A DNA stretch of 64,000 bases. Origin: Candidatus Nitrospira nitrosa. Its GTDB lineage: Bacteria; Nitrospirota; Nitrospiria; Nitrospirales; Nitrospiraceae. The notes under the pieces were generated by a model. The model did not search any database. It was not told where the DNA came from and was given only the letters and a program-made list of their open reading frames with translations. The stretch spans positions 117,483-181,482 of the forward strand of contig NZ_CZQA01000011.1 in assembly GCF_001458735.1 (NCBI RefSeq), written 5' to 3'. Made by a program: the position numbers and the translations under genes. This document shows, piece by piece, positions 1 to 7,957 of this stretch. How positions within the stretch are numbered: position 1 is the first letter of the stretch; the number at the start of each line of letters is the position of its first letter.

Positions 1-34
1 GGGCGACAATGGCGAGGTAGTCCATTCGGATCAT
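1..34 (-). CDS. 5' end of an unidentified CDS, running off the window
   Basis: Only the first eleven codons are inside the window (MIRMDYLAIVA). Its ATG overlaps the TGA of the preceding Lrp-like gene in an ATGA arrangement, and a clear AGGAGG lies about 8 nt upstream inside that gene's last codons. The start is therefore well supported and translation is probably coupled to the upstream gene. Nothing can be said about function. Confidence 0.6.
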   Translation of the reverse strand, partial: MIRMDYLAIVA

Positions 35-447
35 TTTGTTCTGGCCTCCTTCAGACGGTAGACAAGGTGAGTATCAGTCTGCGTCACTCCTTCGATACTA
101 TGGATCCGACTCAGGACAAGCTGAGTCAGGGCGTCTTGATCAGCGATATGCGCGATCGCGATGATATCCGGATTCCCCCAACAGGGATCAATCGTTTTGA
201 TCTCTTTAATTTCCCCCAGTGCTTGGGCGACCGAAGACGTCATCCCAGGCATGACATTGATCAGGACGTAGGCCCGATCCGAAGCAGCCTGAGCCCCCGG
301 TTCAGGGCCATGGATTGTATACGGGACTGAACCGGAAGAGGGCTGCTTTATAGCAAAGGCGGTTTGCCCTGTCAATACGGGCTTGCGGGGCGATGTTTTT
401 GTGGGTGCGGTGGTAGACGGGATGGATTTGAGGTTTGCTTTTGCCAT
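31..447 (-). CDS. Lrp/AsnC ligand-binding (RAM) domain protein
   Basis: The 138-aa product carries, in its last ~80 residues, the beta-alpha-beta-beta-alpha-beta pattern of the Lrp/AsnC effector-binding domain (AYVLINVMPGMTSSVAQALG, later GNPDIIAIAHIADQDALTQL and a C-terminal GVTQTDTHLVYRL). In family members this domain binds amino acids or other small ligands and drives oligomerisation. No helix-turn-helix is present; the first ~55 residues are Lys/Pro/Thr/Ser-rich and probably disordered. It may therefore be a stand-alone sensor rather than a DNA-binding regulator. I chose ATG at 447 because the longer frame begins with TTG inside the upstream gene. It lies 4 nt after that gene and overlaps the next, so an operon is likely. 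Confidence 0.75.
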   Translation of the reverse strand: MAKANLKSIPSTTAPTKTSPRKPVLTGQTAFAIKQPSSGSVPYTIHGPEPGAQAASDRAYVLINVMPGMTSSVAQALGEIKEIKTIDPCWGNPDIIAIAHIADQDALTQLVLSRIHSIEGVTQTDTHLVYRLKEARTK

Positions 448-451
448 AGTC

Positions 452-1903
452 TCACTTTGGCGCAACAAGCACCTCGATCCGGCAGTGCTCGCTGACGCTG
501 GTTAGGGTGGTTTCGAGCCGTTTGGGGCTTCCGATACGGCCTTCCGGATCGTACACAAAGCAAAAGAGAGTAGAGCAGCGACCTTGGGTCCGGTAATGCG
601 CAGCATCCGCCAGGATCTGGTCCGTGAGTTCTTTCGTCGTCATCCCTGGTCCGGTTTTCTTCGCGACGATGGCGATCTGATCTCGATTCACTAATAGGGT
701 GGTCCGTGAGGCACCTTCTGTGTAGGGCGGTGTCCATTCATCGGTTGCGACCTCATCGAATTCCACTTTCAATAGGGCGCACAACAGGTCCTGTAAGTCG
801 TACTCATCATCGACTTCGATGGTCGGCCGATAGTCCTTTCTCAGGCGGAGCTGGCGGGCGACCGAGTGGAAACGTTGACAGACCTTTCGAATCAGCACGA
901 GTGGGTCGTGATCACGTCCGGTTTCGGACGCGGGTGACATGCTTCGGGTCATCGATGGATTATCCGCCACGAGCGTGTGGGGAGTCTCTCGTATGAGTGG
1001 TGCCGCCTTTGGGCCTGTCTCGGGAGCCGGAGCATCGATGTGCGGAGGAGTCAAGGAGGAGGATGTTGGTGGAGCCGCTACAGATGCGGTTGCTGCCTGT
1101 GTTGTGTCGATCGGCCTATCAATCGACGGAGGGGTAGGAGAAAGGAGCGGAGGTGAGGCCTTTGGGGGCAGCGGCGCGGTAATGGAGGCGCCTGTTGGGT
1201 GCGTGAGGGGTTCGATTGTTGTGGGGAACGGGGTTGGAGTTGGAACAGGTTGAGGAGCGGGTATGGCCGTGAGTGGAGGTGGTGGCGCTACTGGTTCGGG
1301 AGCAGTCGGTGGTGCTGATGCCAGGGGAGTGAAAGTCGGTATAGGGGGCCCAGAGGGCGCAGAAATGGGAGCGGGCGTTGGAGGGTGAGGTGCCGGCTCG
1401 ATCGTCGATTGTGGTGGTATCGGAATACTGGGAGTAGGAGTAGGCCCTACACCTGCTGTTGTGACGACCGCAGCAGCAGTGGGTGCCGGCGGTGAAACAA
1501 GTTCCAAGTGTGTCGCGGGACGAGGAGTTGGTGTAGATGAGGAGTCGGTTGTGGCCGTCGGTTTTAGCCCGTGCAATTCAAGCTTTCGGTCCTGCAGGGT
1601 TTGAATCAATCCTTTAATGACAACGAGGCTCTGGGCTATCTCCCCCTTGTCTCCAGTCCGAATCTTGAAGTTTCGGTATGTCTGGTATTCCTGCGACCGT
1701 TCCCCGAAGGTCTGGCGCAAACACTCCCGAAATTTCAGCTCGGCCTTGCTTCGCGCGGCATCACGGTAGGGAAAGCCGTCTTGGCTGAGGTCATGGATGG
1801 CCGCCAGAAGTTCCTGAAATTTATTGATGCCGAGCGAGAGCTCTTCGAGAAGATCGGCCTTGGGTTTCGGGCGTTGCAGTTCCCCTGCGCGTGCTCGTGC
1901 CAT
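452..1903 (-). CDS. Pro-rich protein with a degenerate DpnII/MboI-type PD-(D/E)xK nuclease domain
   Basis: A 483-aa protein in three parts: a helical N-terminal domain (about 1-110, with FQELLAAIHDLSQDGFPYRD and FGERSQEYQTYRNFKI), a ~215-residue Pro/Thr/Ala/Ser-rich linker, and a C-terminal domain (about 331-483) resembling the REase_DpnII-MboI family: DDEYDLQDLLCALLKVEF, DEWTPPY, CFVYDPEG and KRLE are all family landmarks. The catalytic core looks spoiled. The Asp expected in the R-x-D-F strand reads SRTTLLV (residue ~402), and the Glu expected two positions before the catalytic Lys reads IVAKKTG (residue ~413). It is thus probably a binding or regulatory module, not an active nuclease. It leads the operon with the Lrp-like gene. 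Confidence 0.65.
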   Translation of the reverse strand: MARARAGELQRPKPKADLLEELSLGINKFQELLAAIHDLSQDGFPYRDAARSKAELKFRECLRQTFGERSQEYQTYRNFKIRTGDKGEIAQSLVVIKGLIQTLQDRKLELHGLKPTATTDSSSTPTPRPATHLELVSPPAPTAAAVVTTAGVGPTPTPSIPIPPQSTIEPAPHPPTPAPISAPSGPPIPTFTPLASAPPTAPEPVAPPPPLTAIPAPQPVPTPTPFPTTIEPLTHPTGASITAPLPPKASPPLLSPTPPSIDRPIDTTQAATASVAAPPTSSSLTPPHIDAPAPETGPKAAPLIRETPHTLVADNPSMTRSMSPASETGRDHDPLVLIRKVCQRFHSVARQLRLRKDYRPTIEVDDEYDLQDLLCALLKVEFDEVATDEWTPPYTEGASRTTLLVNRDQIAIVAKKTGPGMTTKELTDQILADAAHYRTQGRCSTLFCFVYDPEGRIGSPKRLETTLTSVSEHCRIEVLVAPK

Positions 1904-2104
1904 AGTCGTGGAAAAAGTCTAACTGAGGGGCACGAACCGAGCAAGAAAACAACGGGTTTGCGCCGATGGTCTCGGTGAGTTGTGCGAGAGGGAGCATGAA
2001 GGCCTCGCGATCCTATGACCGGCAAGTCGTCATGGTCGAGGCGAAAGGGTTGATGAAGGAGAGGGCGATGCGATATGCGTACTGCCTCGGCGAACGTGGA
2101 GCTC

Positions 2105-2602
2105 CTACCGTGGATTCACCGCTATAAAGTCGTCGATAAAGTCTTTGGCCAGCGGTTCGACGGCGTCTGTGATGATTTGATTCACATTCTCCTGTCGCAC
2201 CATTCCAATCACACTTGCCGACCACGTGGTGCCCCATGTCTTCTTATTTTTCATGGAGAGCAACCCGACAAGTTGCTTGAGATCCACTGTGACCGTATAG
2301 GCATACAACCCAAGTTCTTCCTTCAGCGTATTGACATTGATGTAGAGATACGGGGATGAGCCAGACCTGGTTCGTTCAGTGAGGAGTCGGATACCCTTTG
2401 AGCGAAGGGCTTGCTCGACTGTTGTGCGGATGGCCTCTTGTGAGAGTCCATCAGCTGACGCATCGGGACTGACCTCTTCAATGACCAGCCCCAGTCCGAA
2501 CATCCCTCGTAACGATTCCCGGCTTCCAGAGTCGAGTGCGTTGACGACACCGATATTCCCCCACACCAGGATTCCGATGAGCAGCTGCAACACGTACCGC
2601 AT
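2105..2602 (-). CDS. Secreted hypothetical protein, 165 aa
   Basis: Residues 1-23 form a classical signal peptide (LLIGILVWGNIGVVNA then LDSG), so the product is exported to the periplasm or envelope. The mature part alternates strand and helix (AIRTTVEQALRSKGIRLL, YLYINVNTLKEELGLYAYTV) and ends in a helix-rich tail. I do not recognise a named domain; the arrangement resembles small periplasmic proteins built around a helix plus beta-sheet module. It is transcribed alone on the minus strand, divergent from the methyltransferase gene. Confidence 0.6.
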   Translation of the reverse strand: MRYVLQLLIGILVWGNIGVVNALDSGSRESLRGMFGLGLVIEEVSPDASADGLSQEAIRTTVEQALRSKGIRLLTERTRSGSSPYLYINVNTLKEELGLYAYTVTVDLKQLVGLLSMKNKKTWGTTWSASVIGMVRQENVNQIITDAVEPLAKDFIDDFIAVNPR

Positions 2603-2846
2603 AAATCCTCCAGTTCGCTGATAATCACGTATCTTACTCGAATTTGTTCATGATTCCCACTGGGGCAATGGGTCGTCTACAGGCGAATACGCGTTCTCAC
2701 TCTCATCGAACAAGACAGAAATGGACTGTAGAGGGGAAGTCGCATACTCCCCGCAGAGCGAAGTCCTCATTTGAATATATGCGGTGCGCTGGTGTAGCGT
2801 GGGTTGAGATGTGGCCGGAAAGAGTAAAGATTGAATTGACGAGGTC

Positions 2847-3533
2847 ATGATGCGAACGGAAGTGCAGCACGTTCATGTCGGCAATGTTGACGAAGAGGTT
2901 GAGCAAGTTGATCAGGTGCAAGCCACCCGCCGGGCCCGTTCCCAGTTTGAGAAGCCGACCGGCTTGGGAGGTAAGGTGGCCGGGTGGATCATGGCACATC
3001 GACGATCGAACCGAGAACGAAACGAATGGGCCCTGTCGTTGCTGGAGCTGCAGCCCACGGATCGTGTGTTGGAAGTCGGTTTTGGACCGGGTGTCGCCAT
3101 CGCCCTTATGAGCAAGGTGGTGACGAACGGGCACATCGTGGGTATTGATCATTCTGAGGTGATGGTCCAGCATGCGAAAAAGCGTAACGCCTCAGCGATT
3201 GCACAGGGCCGAGTCGAATTACGACTGGCCTCAGTCTCCGATCTTGCCGGCGGTTACGACCGGTATGATAAGTGTCTCATGGTCAATGCCTTCCACTATT
3301 GGGACAATCCTGACGACGCGTTGAGAAGGGTGCACCGTCAGATGAATCCTGGAGGGAAGATCGTGGTCGCGTTTCAGCCCTCTGTGCAGGGTCCCACGGT
3401 CGAAGATACCCTGAAGGCCGGTCACACCATGGTCGCCACAGTCAAGGCTGCGGGTTTTTCCAGAGCCCATCTCGAAATCAAATCGATGGCGCCGGATTCT
3501 GTTGCTTGCGTGGTAGGGATGAAGGAGGGGTAG
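2847..3533 (+). CDS. Class I SAM-dependent methyltransferase
   Basis: The 228-aa product shows SAM-binding motif I (VLEVGFGPG, residues 74-82), an acidic motif II end (GHIVGIDHSEVMV, D101) and a motif IV/post region (CLMVNAFHYWDNPDDALRRV, then PGGKIVVAF). These define the Methyltransf_11/25 type of cytosolic class I enzyme; the substrate cannot be read from the sequence. The first ~25 residues (acidic, VDEEVEQVDQVQ) look unlike the family, so GTG at 2916 (VQATRRARSQFEK) is an alternative start. A GAGGT just before 2847 supports one of the tandem ATGs at 2847/2850. Confidence 0.75.
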   Translation: MMRTEVQHVHVGNVDEEVEQVDQVQATRRARSQFEKPTGLGGKVAGWIMAHRRSNRERNEWALSLLELQPTDRVLEVGFGPGVAIALMSKVVTNGHIVGIDHSEVMVQHAKKRNASAIAQGRVELRLASVSDLAGGYDRYDKCLMVNAFHYWDNPDDALRRVHRQMNPGGKIVVAFQPSVQGPTVEDTLKAGHTMVATVKAAGFSRAHLEIKSMAPDSVACVVGMKEG

Positions 3534-4043
3534 GGCTGTCGGAAGAAGAATTCTCTGTTGGTAATCTGATGATAGCTGGGCAGGAGATATGCGTTTCTTA
3601 CCAGGCAGCGAACTGCGGGTGGAGTTTATCCCACCGCAAAGATTACGCCGATGTCTCAGTGAGCGGTGGGGACGAGTAAGTCTGGTGGTAAATAGAGGAA
3701 AAAAGAGCCTGCGGTACGCACAAGCAAGCTTTGGTGTCCCCGATACGAATTGAACGTACGACCCTCGGTTTAGGAAAGCAACTTTAGCATCCCACTCCAG
3801 CCTACTCAAGCGCAGTTAAGCCAATTCTATCAATGCGTTCAGCTCACTCACATTTTTGGCTGGAATTGCCTGGAATGGGATGGAATGAGGTGGGCGTGAG
3901 CACAAAATGAGCACAAGTGAGAGAGGTGACCTCTTCTGCTTCGCTTAGTATTCAGAAAAGGTTTCCCTCAAATAGTACGGCTTTGGGCCGACAGACGTAT
4001 GTCTAACCAGCAGCGAGCTCTCAAATCTGGACAGCCACTCCGC
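3534..4043. other. Gene-free stretch containing the left island edge
   Basis: No convincing gene is present in these ~510 nt. The notable content is the partial tRNA-Arg copy at 3732-3777. To its right are sequences of the kind often seen beside att sites, including a repeated GAGCACAA (GTGAGCACAAAATGAGCACA, 3896-3915). No integrase reading frame was found here. Confidence 0.5.
3732..3777 (-). repeat. Displaced 3' half of tRNA-Arg(CCT): putative att site
   Basis: This 46-nt stretch matches the 3' half of the intact tRNA-Arg gene (13879-13924) at 44 of 46 positions, in the same orientation. It covers the CCA end, acceptor strand, T-arm, variable loop, anticodon stem and anticodon, and similarity stops abruptly just past the anticodon. 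Copies of a tRNA 3' end at a distance are the usual footprint of integrative elements that recombine in the tRNA. The two mismatches, one of which weakens the acceptor stem, suggest an old event. Confidence 0.7.
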
Positions 4044-5084
4044 TCAGGGAACGGGTACTGGTGTGAGCAATACTGTGTGGCTTCCCGCCTTGCATATTAT
4101 TTGTCCGAGGTCATTGATGGCGATTGCTTCACTGAGACCCCATCCAGTTCCACTAGCGTCCAGCATTGTATTGAGGTTATGCATCACGCCGTTTGAATAA
4201 ACAAATGCAAAGTGTCCGTACCCCGGCTTGTTATACCACCCCACAATTTGCCCTGATTTATTAATTCCATTGGCAGAACTCGCATCGATCGTAACCCCAG
4301 GTGGACTCAGAAGGTCTACCATTTTGCCATTCGTGTACAGGAAGGCACGCCCTGCTTCCGAGACGCTTGATAGCTTCACCATAGCTTGTCCAACAATTTG
4401 CCCCGAGTTATTGATACCCAAGGCGACACTGGAGCGGCCACTAAAGGTATGTAGGTCTGTCATGACGCCATTGTGATACAGAAAGGCGTGACGGGGGCCA
4501 AAGTTTATGAGTCCGGCCTGCCCCACGACTTGTCCAGAATCATTTATATCGTAGGCAGCGCTGAAAGGTCCGCCCCACACATTGATATTCGTCAGAACGC
4601 CATTGTGGTACATCACCGCATAGGAGGTGGCACTGGTTTGAGTGTAACCGACGGCTACGCCAGAGGCATTGATCGCGTAAGCACGACCATAACCTGCATT
4701 ACCCGCAATCCCAGGGAGAAGTCGTACGGTACCATGGTCGTACAGGAAGGGATAGCCATCACCCGTCTGTCCCACAATTTGTTCCAAATCATTGATGCCA
4801 TAAGCACTTGCGTAAACCCCCACCGTGATGCCCAAGCTCATCATCATGTGGCTTTTGTACAGAAAGACGTGCGAGATGTTTCCTGGGACGGTGGACCATC
4901 CGACAACCTCTCCAGAGTTATTGATGGCAGTGGCACCGCTCCTGCCTCCACCCAGTGAGCCCAAATCTGTGAGGCTATATTGTCCGGCTTGCACGAGCCG
5001 CTCGGTCGCTATAACTATTCCGAGGCTTAGCAGACTGCAAAGTATGACATCATGCCACCGAGAAAAGCAGGGAAAACGCTTCAT
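4044..5084 (-). CDS. Secreted HAF-repeat protein
   Basis: A 346-aa protein with an N-terminal signal peptide (VILCSLLSLGIVIATERL, cleavage near VQA-GQY) followed by about six to seven copies of a ~45-residue repeat of the type AYGINDLEQIVGQ...FLY..G.... The alternation of INxSGQVVG and HAFLYxNGxMxDL is diagnostic of extracellular HAF repeats, thought to form a beta-rich surface domain of unknown ligand. The C terminus stops at LLTPVPVP, exactly where relatives usually continue into a PEP-CTERM anchor, so the sorting signal appears lost. A GAGG 5 nt before the ATG supports the start. It lies just inside the tRNA-flanked island. Confidence 0.8.
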   Translation of the reverse strand: MKRFPCFSRWHDVILCSLLSLGIVIATERLVQAGQYSLTDLGSLGGGRSGATAINNSGEVVGWSTVPGNISHVFLYKSHMMMSLGITVGVYASAYGINDLEQIVGQTGDGYPFLYDHGTVRLLPGIAGNAGYGRAYAINASGVAVGYTQTSATSYAVMYHNGVLTNINVWGGPFSAAYDINDSGQVVGQAGLINFGPRHAFLYHNGVMTDLHTFSGRSSVALGINNSGQIVGQAMVKLSSVSEAGRAFLYTNGKMVDLLSPPGVTIDASSANGINKSGQIVGWYNKPGYGHFAFVYSNGVMHNLNTMLDASGTGWGLSEAIAINDLGQIICKAGSHTVLLTPVPVP

Positions 5085-5579
5085 TTGATCCTCACAGTGA
5101 AAAGGAGCAGCCTCATACCGGAAGCTGGTGACGGGCCCGCAGCGGTCATATCTCTGGGCATTTTCTCAGGCTGAGAGCATGATGTATCACGTATCGATAT
5201 GCCAGGGTCGCATTCTAGTAGCGATATAGTATAATATTATACATAAGCAGTACTCATATACCACATCTTGAGGCTCATGCATAGCACAGGAAGACTTGTA
5301 GGTGAATCAAGAGTGCTTCCAGTAACGAGGGTGTGCCGAGGCAGTTGCACAGAGGGAGGAAATTTTTGAAAAAGAATTATGGGGCATACCATGAGGGGGG
5401 CAAAATCATACTGACAAGAGTGTTTGTAAACTTCTAACCGTCTTGTCTCATTTCTTGTGGTCAATAGGTTCAAAAATCAGCCATGAGTGATTTTGCTGAG
5501 CCATCCTGTTGAGGTGTTGGTCGACTGAATCAGTTTTGGTCTATCGTCCCTCTGAACGCTTCATTGAAATCCGATTGAG
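5085..5579. other. AT-rich intergenic region with a palindromic -10-like site
   Basis: These ~495 nt carry no credible gene; a 78-codon minus-strand frame (5237-5473) has no family resemblance and AT-rich codon use. The clearest signal is a perfect 14-bp palindrome GTATAATATTATAC at 5229-5242. It contains a TATAAT on each strand and could serve as a -10 for the HAF gene, though no good -35 was found. Confidence 0.4.
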
Positions 5580-6137
5580 TTAGGCGTCAAGCCACCCTCG
5601 GCGACGCGCCTCTTCCTCCGAGATGGAACTGGGATTGACGGCCTCTTGCAGCGTCCCCTGAATGCGTTGTACTTCTTCCTGAAACAGCTGTAACGGTATC
5701 GCATACTCCGCCTGTCGGACAGCAACAAACCTGGCATATGAGCTGGCCTTTGTGACCCACGACAGAACTGCGTATAAATGCGTGTCCGTCGGAATGCCCT
5801 CTTGAGTGTGTTGAAAAGATCTGTCCATCTGACAGACAGTTTGTAATTCGAGGCTGACCCGTTTGAGGTCTTGACTAAACGTTCTTGCTGCTTCGGTTTG
5901 GTCATGCAATTTGCCAAACTTCTCAGCCCATCTGATCGCACAATCGACCGCATCGAAGATTTTAGTTAATGATGGTGTGTCGATGCTGTGGATCAGCGCA
6001 TCTTCAGCCTGTTGGACTTCCTCGGCAAACCGGATCAATGCCTGGTTCTGTTCGTGGCTACCAAATCCGAGCAGACGACGGGCATGATCCTTTGCCGCCG
6101 TTGAACTGGTGAGAATCAAATGGAGGGTGGGGACCAT
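5580..6137 (-). CDS. Hypothetical helical protein, 185 aa
   Basis: Not recognised. The sequence is almost wholly alpha-helical (QALIRFAEEVQQAEDALIHS, ARTFSQDLKRVSLELQTVCQ, QLFQEEVQRIQGTLQEAV), with no signal peptide or membrane span, so a cytosolic helical bundle is likely. It begins 1 nt after the stop of the 64-aa gene upstream, and that neighbour is also helical, suggesting a co-translated pair. No close functional inference is possible; it belongs to the putative island. Confidence 0.5.
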   Translation of the reverse strand: MVPTLHLILTSSTAAKDHARRLLGFGSHEQNQALIRFAEEVQQAEDALIHSIDTPSLTKIFDAVDCAIRWAEKFGKLHDQTEAARTFSQDLKRVSLELQTVCQMDRSFQHTQEGIPTDTHLYAVLSWVTKASSYARFVAVRQAEYAIPLQLFQEEVQRIQGTLQEAVNPSSISEEEARRRGWLDA

Positions 6138-6138
6138 C

Positions 6139-6333
6139 TTATCCTACCTGTGGATTGTTCGTATAAATAACATCTCCCAGCTCGCGACAGCTTTTTTGAA
6201 GCCTCTCGCAAAATTCCTCTAGGGCTTCGGCATGTTCTGGATGCGTTACTTCAAACAGTTGGGCAAACGCAGATGCGGCGGTGACTGAATGACGGACCTC
6301 AATCAGTGAACCCTTAAACTGACTTTGACTCAT
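6139..6333 (-). CDS. Small hypothetical helical protein
   Basis: A 64-aa product starting MSQSQFKGSLIEVRHSV and continuing as two helices (AFAQLFEVTHPEHAEALEEF, CERLQKSCRELGDVI). An alternative GTG start at 6360 overlaps the stop of the preceding frame in a GTGA arrangement and would add nine residues. It is immediately followed by the 185-aa helical gene. No family recognised. Confidence 0.45.
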   Translation of the reverse strand: MSQSQFKGSLIEVRHSVTAASAFAQLFEVTHPEHAEALEEFCERLQKSCRELGDVIYTNNPQVG

Positions 6334-6356
6334 GTCCACCGTCCCTTCTTCGCTTT

Positions 6357-6572
6357 TCACGGGACCACGCTAAGTGCATAGAACTCTGTGTCGACTTTCG
6401 AGACTACCAGCGTCAGCGGTATTTCACCAGCATGTAATGGCATTAGGCCACCTGACAACATCGTTGTAAGAGCTGGGCCCATGCCTGTCTCTTCACGATT
6501 GTTGTAGCGATCACAAGGATCTGTTTTTGAACTAGGGAAACGATATGCATATCTCTGCAAAAAAATCGACAT
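6357..6572 (-). CDS. Possible small protein, 71 aa (weak)
   Basis: A 71-codon frame whose TGA overlaps a GTG start of the next gene. The product has no motif, signal peptide or regular helix pattern that I can recognise. The only support is the overlap with the downstream gene and the lack of anything else in the stretch. Confidence 0.25.
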   Translation of the reverse strand: MSIFLQRYAYRFPSSKTDPCDRYNNREETGMGPALTTMLSGGLMPLHAGEIPLTLVVSKVDTEFYALSVVP

Positions 6573-6715
6573 GAGGAGGAAGTAAAGGGGTCGGATACTG
6601 TTTATTGACCACCTTTCGTCTTTGTGAAATGTCGAGTTTCTCCAGGCAGATGCTTTCCCTATTGGGACGTTCAGATCTCACTGAGTGCCATAAAGAACGC
6701 TTATCGATCGGATAT

Positions 6716-7069
6716 TTATTTCTTCTCTGAAGGAGCGGTCAGTGTGATATGGGCATCCACATAGACATGCGAGAGATCGGGCGGAAAGGCCGGTAGGGGA
6801 CTGGTGTTGAGCACCGCTTGTTTTCCTGCCGCATTATAGTTCTCATTGCCGGACGACTGCTCAAGTTGCACCAGGCTGACTGATCTATTCTTATGAAGCC
6901 GAAAATGAACGACAGCCGTATAGGTACGATTCGTAAAATCCAGTGCCGAGGCCTTCAATACGTCGCGGATTCGCTGTTGCACGAGCGCAAGATGCGCCGT
7001 GACTCCAGGCGCTGGCCCATCGGCCACAGCCTTCTGAGTAGTCTGTACTTGTGCTTGTTCGGCTCCGAC
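6716..7069 (-). pseudogene. TonB/TolA C-terminal-like gene lacking its 5' end
   Basis: The frame aligns along its whole length with the lipoprotein gene at 13231-13689: LALVQQRIRDVLKASALDFT against LALVQQRIRNVWKAPALDFT, and both end PSEK. Similarity continues upstream of the only possible start (GTG at 7027) into GAEQAQVQTTQKA, but the lipoprotein signal peptide seen in the other copy is missing and the frame is closed by TAG near 7150. It is therefore a truncated duplicate, perhaps expressed from GTG as a 103-aa cytosolic fragment that could not act in the envelope. Confidence 0.65.
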
Positions 7070-7542
7070 GCGTAGAAATAAAGGAGTCTGACCGCTAAAA
7101 CAGTTCCTGCCACTATGGTCATGTGCGTGCTCGTGGTGAAGCGAAATCTAAATGGATGACCGTCAGCTTGAGGAACCGGCCTGCAGGGTGGTCTTCTGTT
7201 CGCGCAAGGAGGTGAACCTAGCAATCTGACGACAAGAGGAGAGAGGGACTACCACTGCTAACTGGTGACACGATGCTCTGTTGAGAGAGCTGGATCGTGA
7301 TCTTCCCATTCTGGCTCGATCGCTCGACCTTCCGCGAAAAGACTGGCGCCTAATTTCATAACAGGTGAAAACCTCAAGGCCAATGCGGGCCTACCGTCCG
7401 TGCCGGTCCAGCAGGATGACGCAACCTGGTTAGACCGTCTCTCACACGCGTCTCTCCCATTCAAGGCTTATCTGACGGGGACCGATATTATACAAGCATA
7501 CCAATACGTTGAGAACTAGATGAGGCAAGGAGGGCAGTCGAG
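7070..7542. other. Gene-free stretch upstream of the signalling block
   Basis: About 470 nt with only short incoherent frames on both strands. The right end contains AAGGAGG at about 7527-7533, the ribosome-binding site of the receiver gene. I see no clear -35/-10 pair or hairpin. Confidence 0.4.
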
Positions 7543-7923
7543 ATGTTGAATACGAAGCCAGCAACCATCCTGATTATTGAGGATGATCCGTCGCTGCGAG
7601 ACTCGTTGCAACGTACGCTCCGAAAACAAAGCTACACGATCTTACAAGCTGCGGAAGGTGGGGAAGGAATGATGTTGTTGGGGACCCATGCAATCGATGT
7701 CGTGCTCGTCGATATTTTTATGCCAGGGAAAGAAGGGATAGAGACTATCCGACAGATTCGCCGATCGTACCCTCAGGTCAAAATCATCGCGATGTCCGGC
7801 GGAGGGGAACGAAGGTATATCGATGTTCTGCGCGTGGCCAAGTCGATCGGGTGTCATCAGACTCTAGATAAACCCTTTTCAAACGAAACTCTTATCAACG
7901 CCATACAGGCGCAGTTGGCGTAA
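7543..7923 (+). CDS. Single-domain response regulator (CheY-like)
   Basis: The 126-aa product is one receiver domain with all key residues: acidic pocket E13-D14-D15, phosphoacceptor D57 (VVLVDIFMPG), switch S85 (IIAMSGGG) and K110 (LDKPFS). With no output domain it must act through protein contacts or in a phosphorelay. It has a strong AAGGAGG about 9 nt before the ATG and sits 34 nt upstream of a membrane sensor kinase, its likely partner. The MSGGG loop is typical of receivers paired with hybrid or multi-step kinases, which is an inference. Confidence 0.9.
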   Translation: MLNTKPATILIIEDDPSLRDSLQRTLRKQSYTILQAAEGGEGMMLLGTHAIDVVLVDIFMPGKEGIETIRQIRRSYPQVKIIAMSGGGERRYIDVLRVAKSIGCHQTLDKPFSNETLINAIQAQLA

Positions 7924-7957
7924 GATCGCTTATTCAAGGACTTAGAGCGTATCAATC

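Noticed and set aside
706-1253. Plus-strand frames of 96 and 104 codons
   Set aside because: They lie antisense to the Pro/Ala-rich linker of the 452-1903 gene; Gly/Val-rich translation is the mirror of Pro/Ala codons.
3231-3809. 192-codon minus-strand frame
   Set aside because: Overlaps the methyltransferase and the tRNA fragment on the opposite strand, with no family resemblance.
5237-5473. 78-codon minus-strand frame
   Set aside because: No recognisable domain and unlike local codon use; left as intergenic.
7258-7464. 68-codon minus-strand frame
   Set aside because: Low-complexity random-looking translation, no ribosome-binding site.
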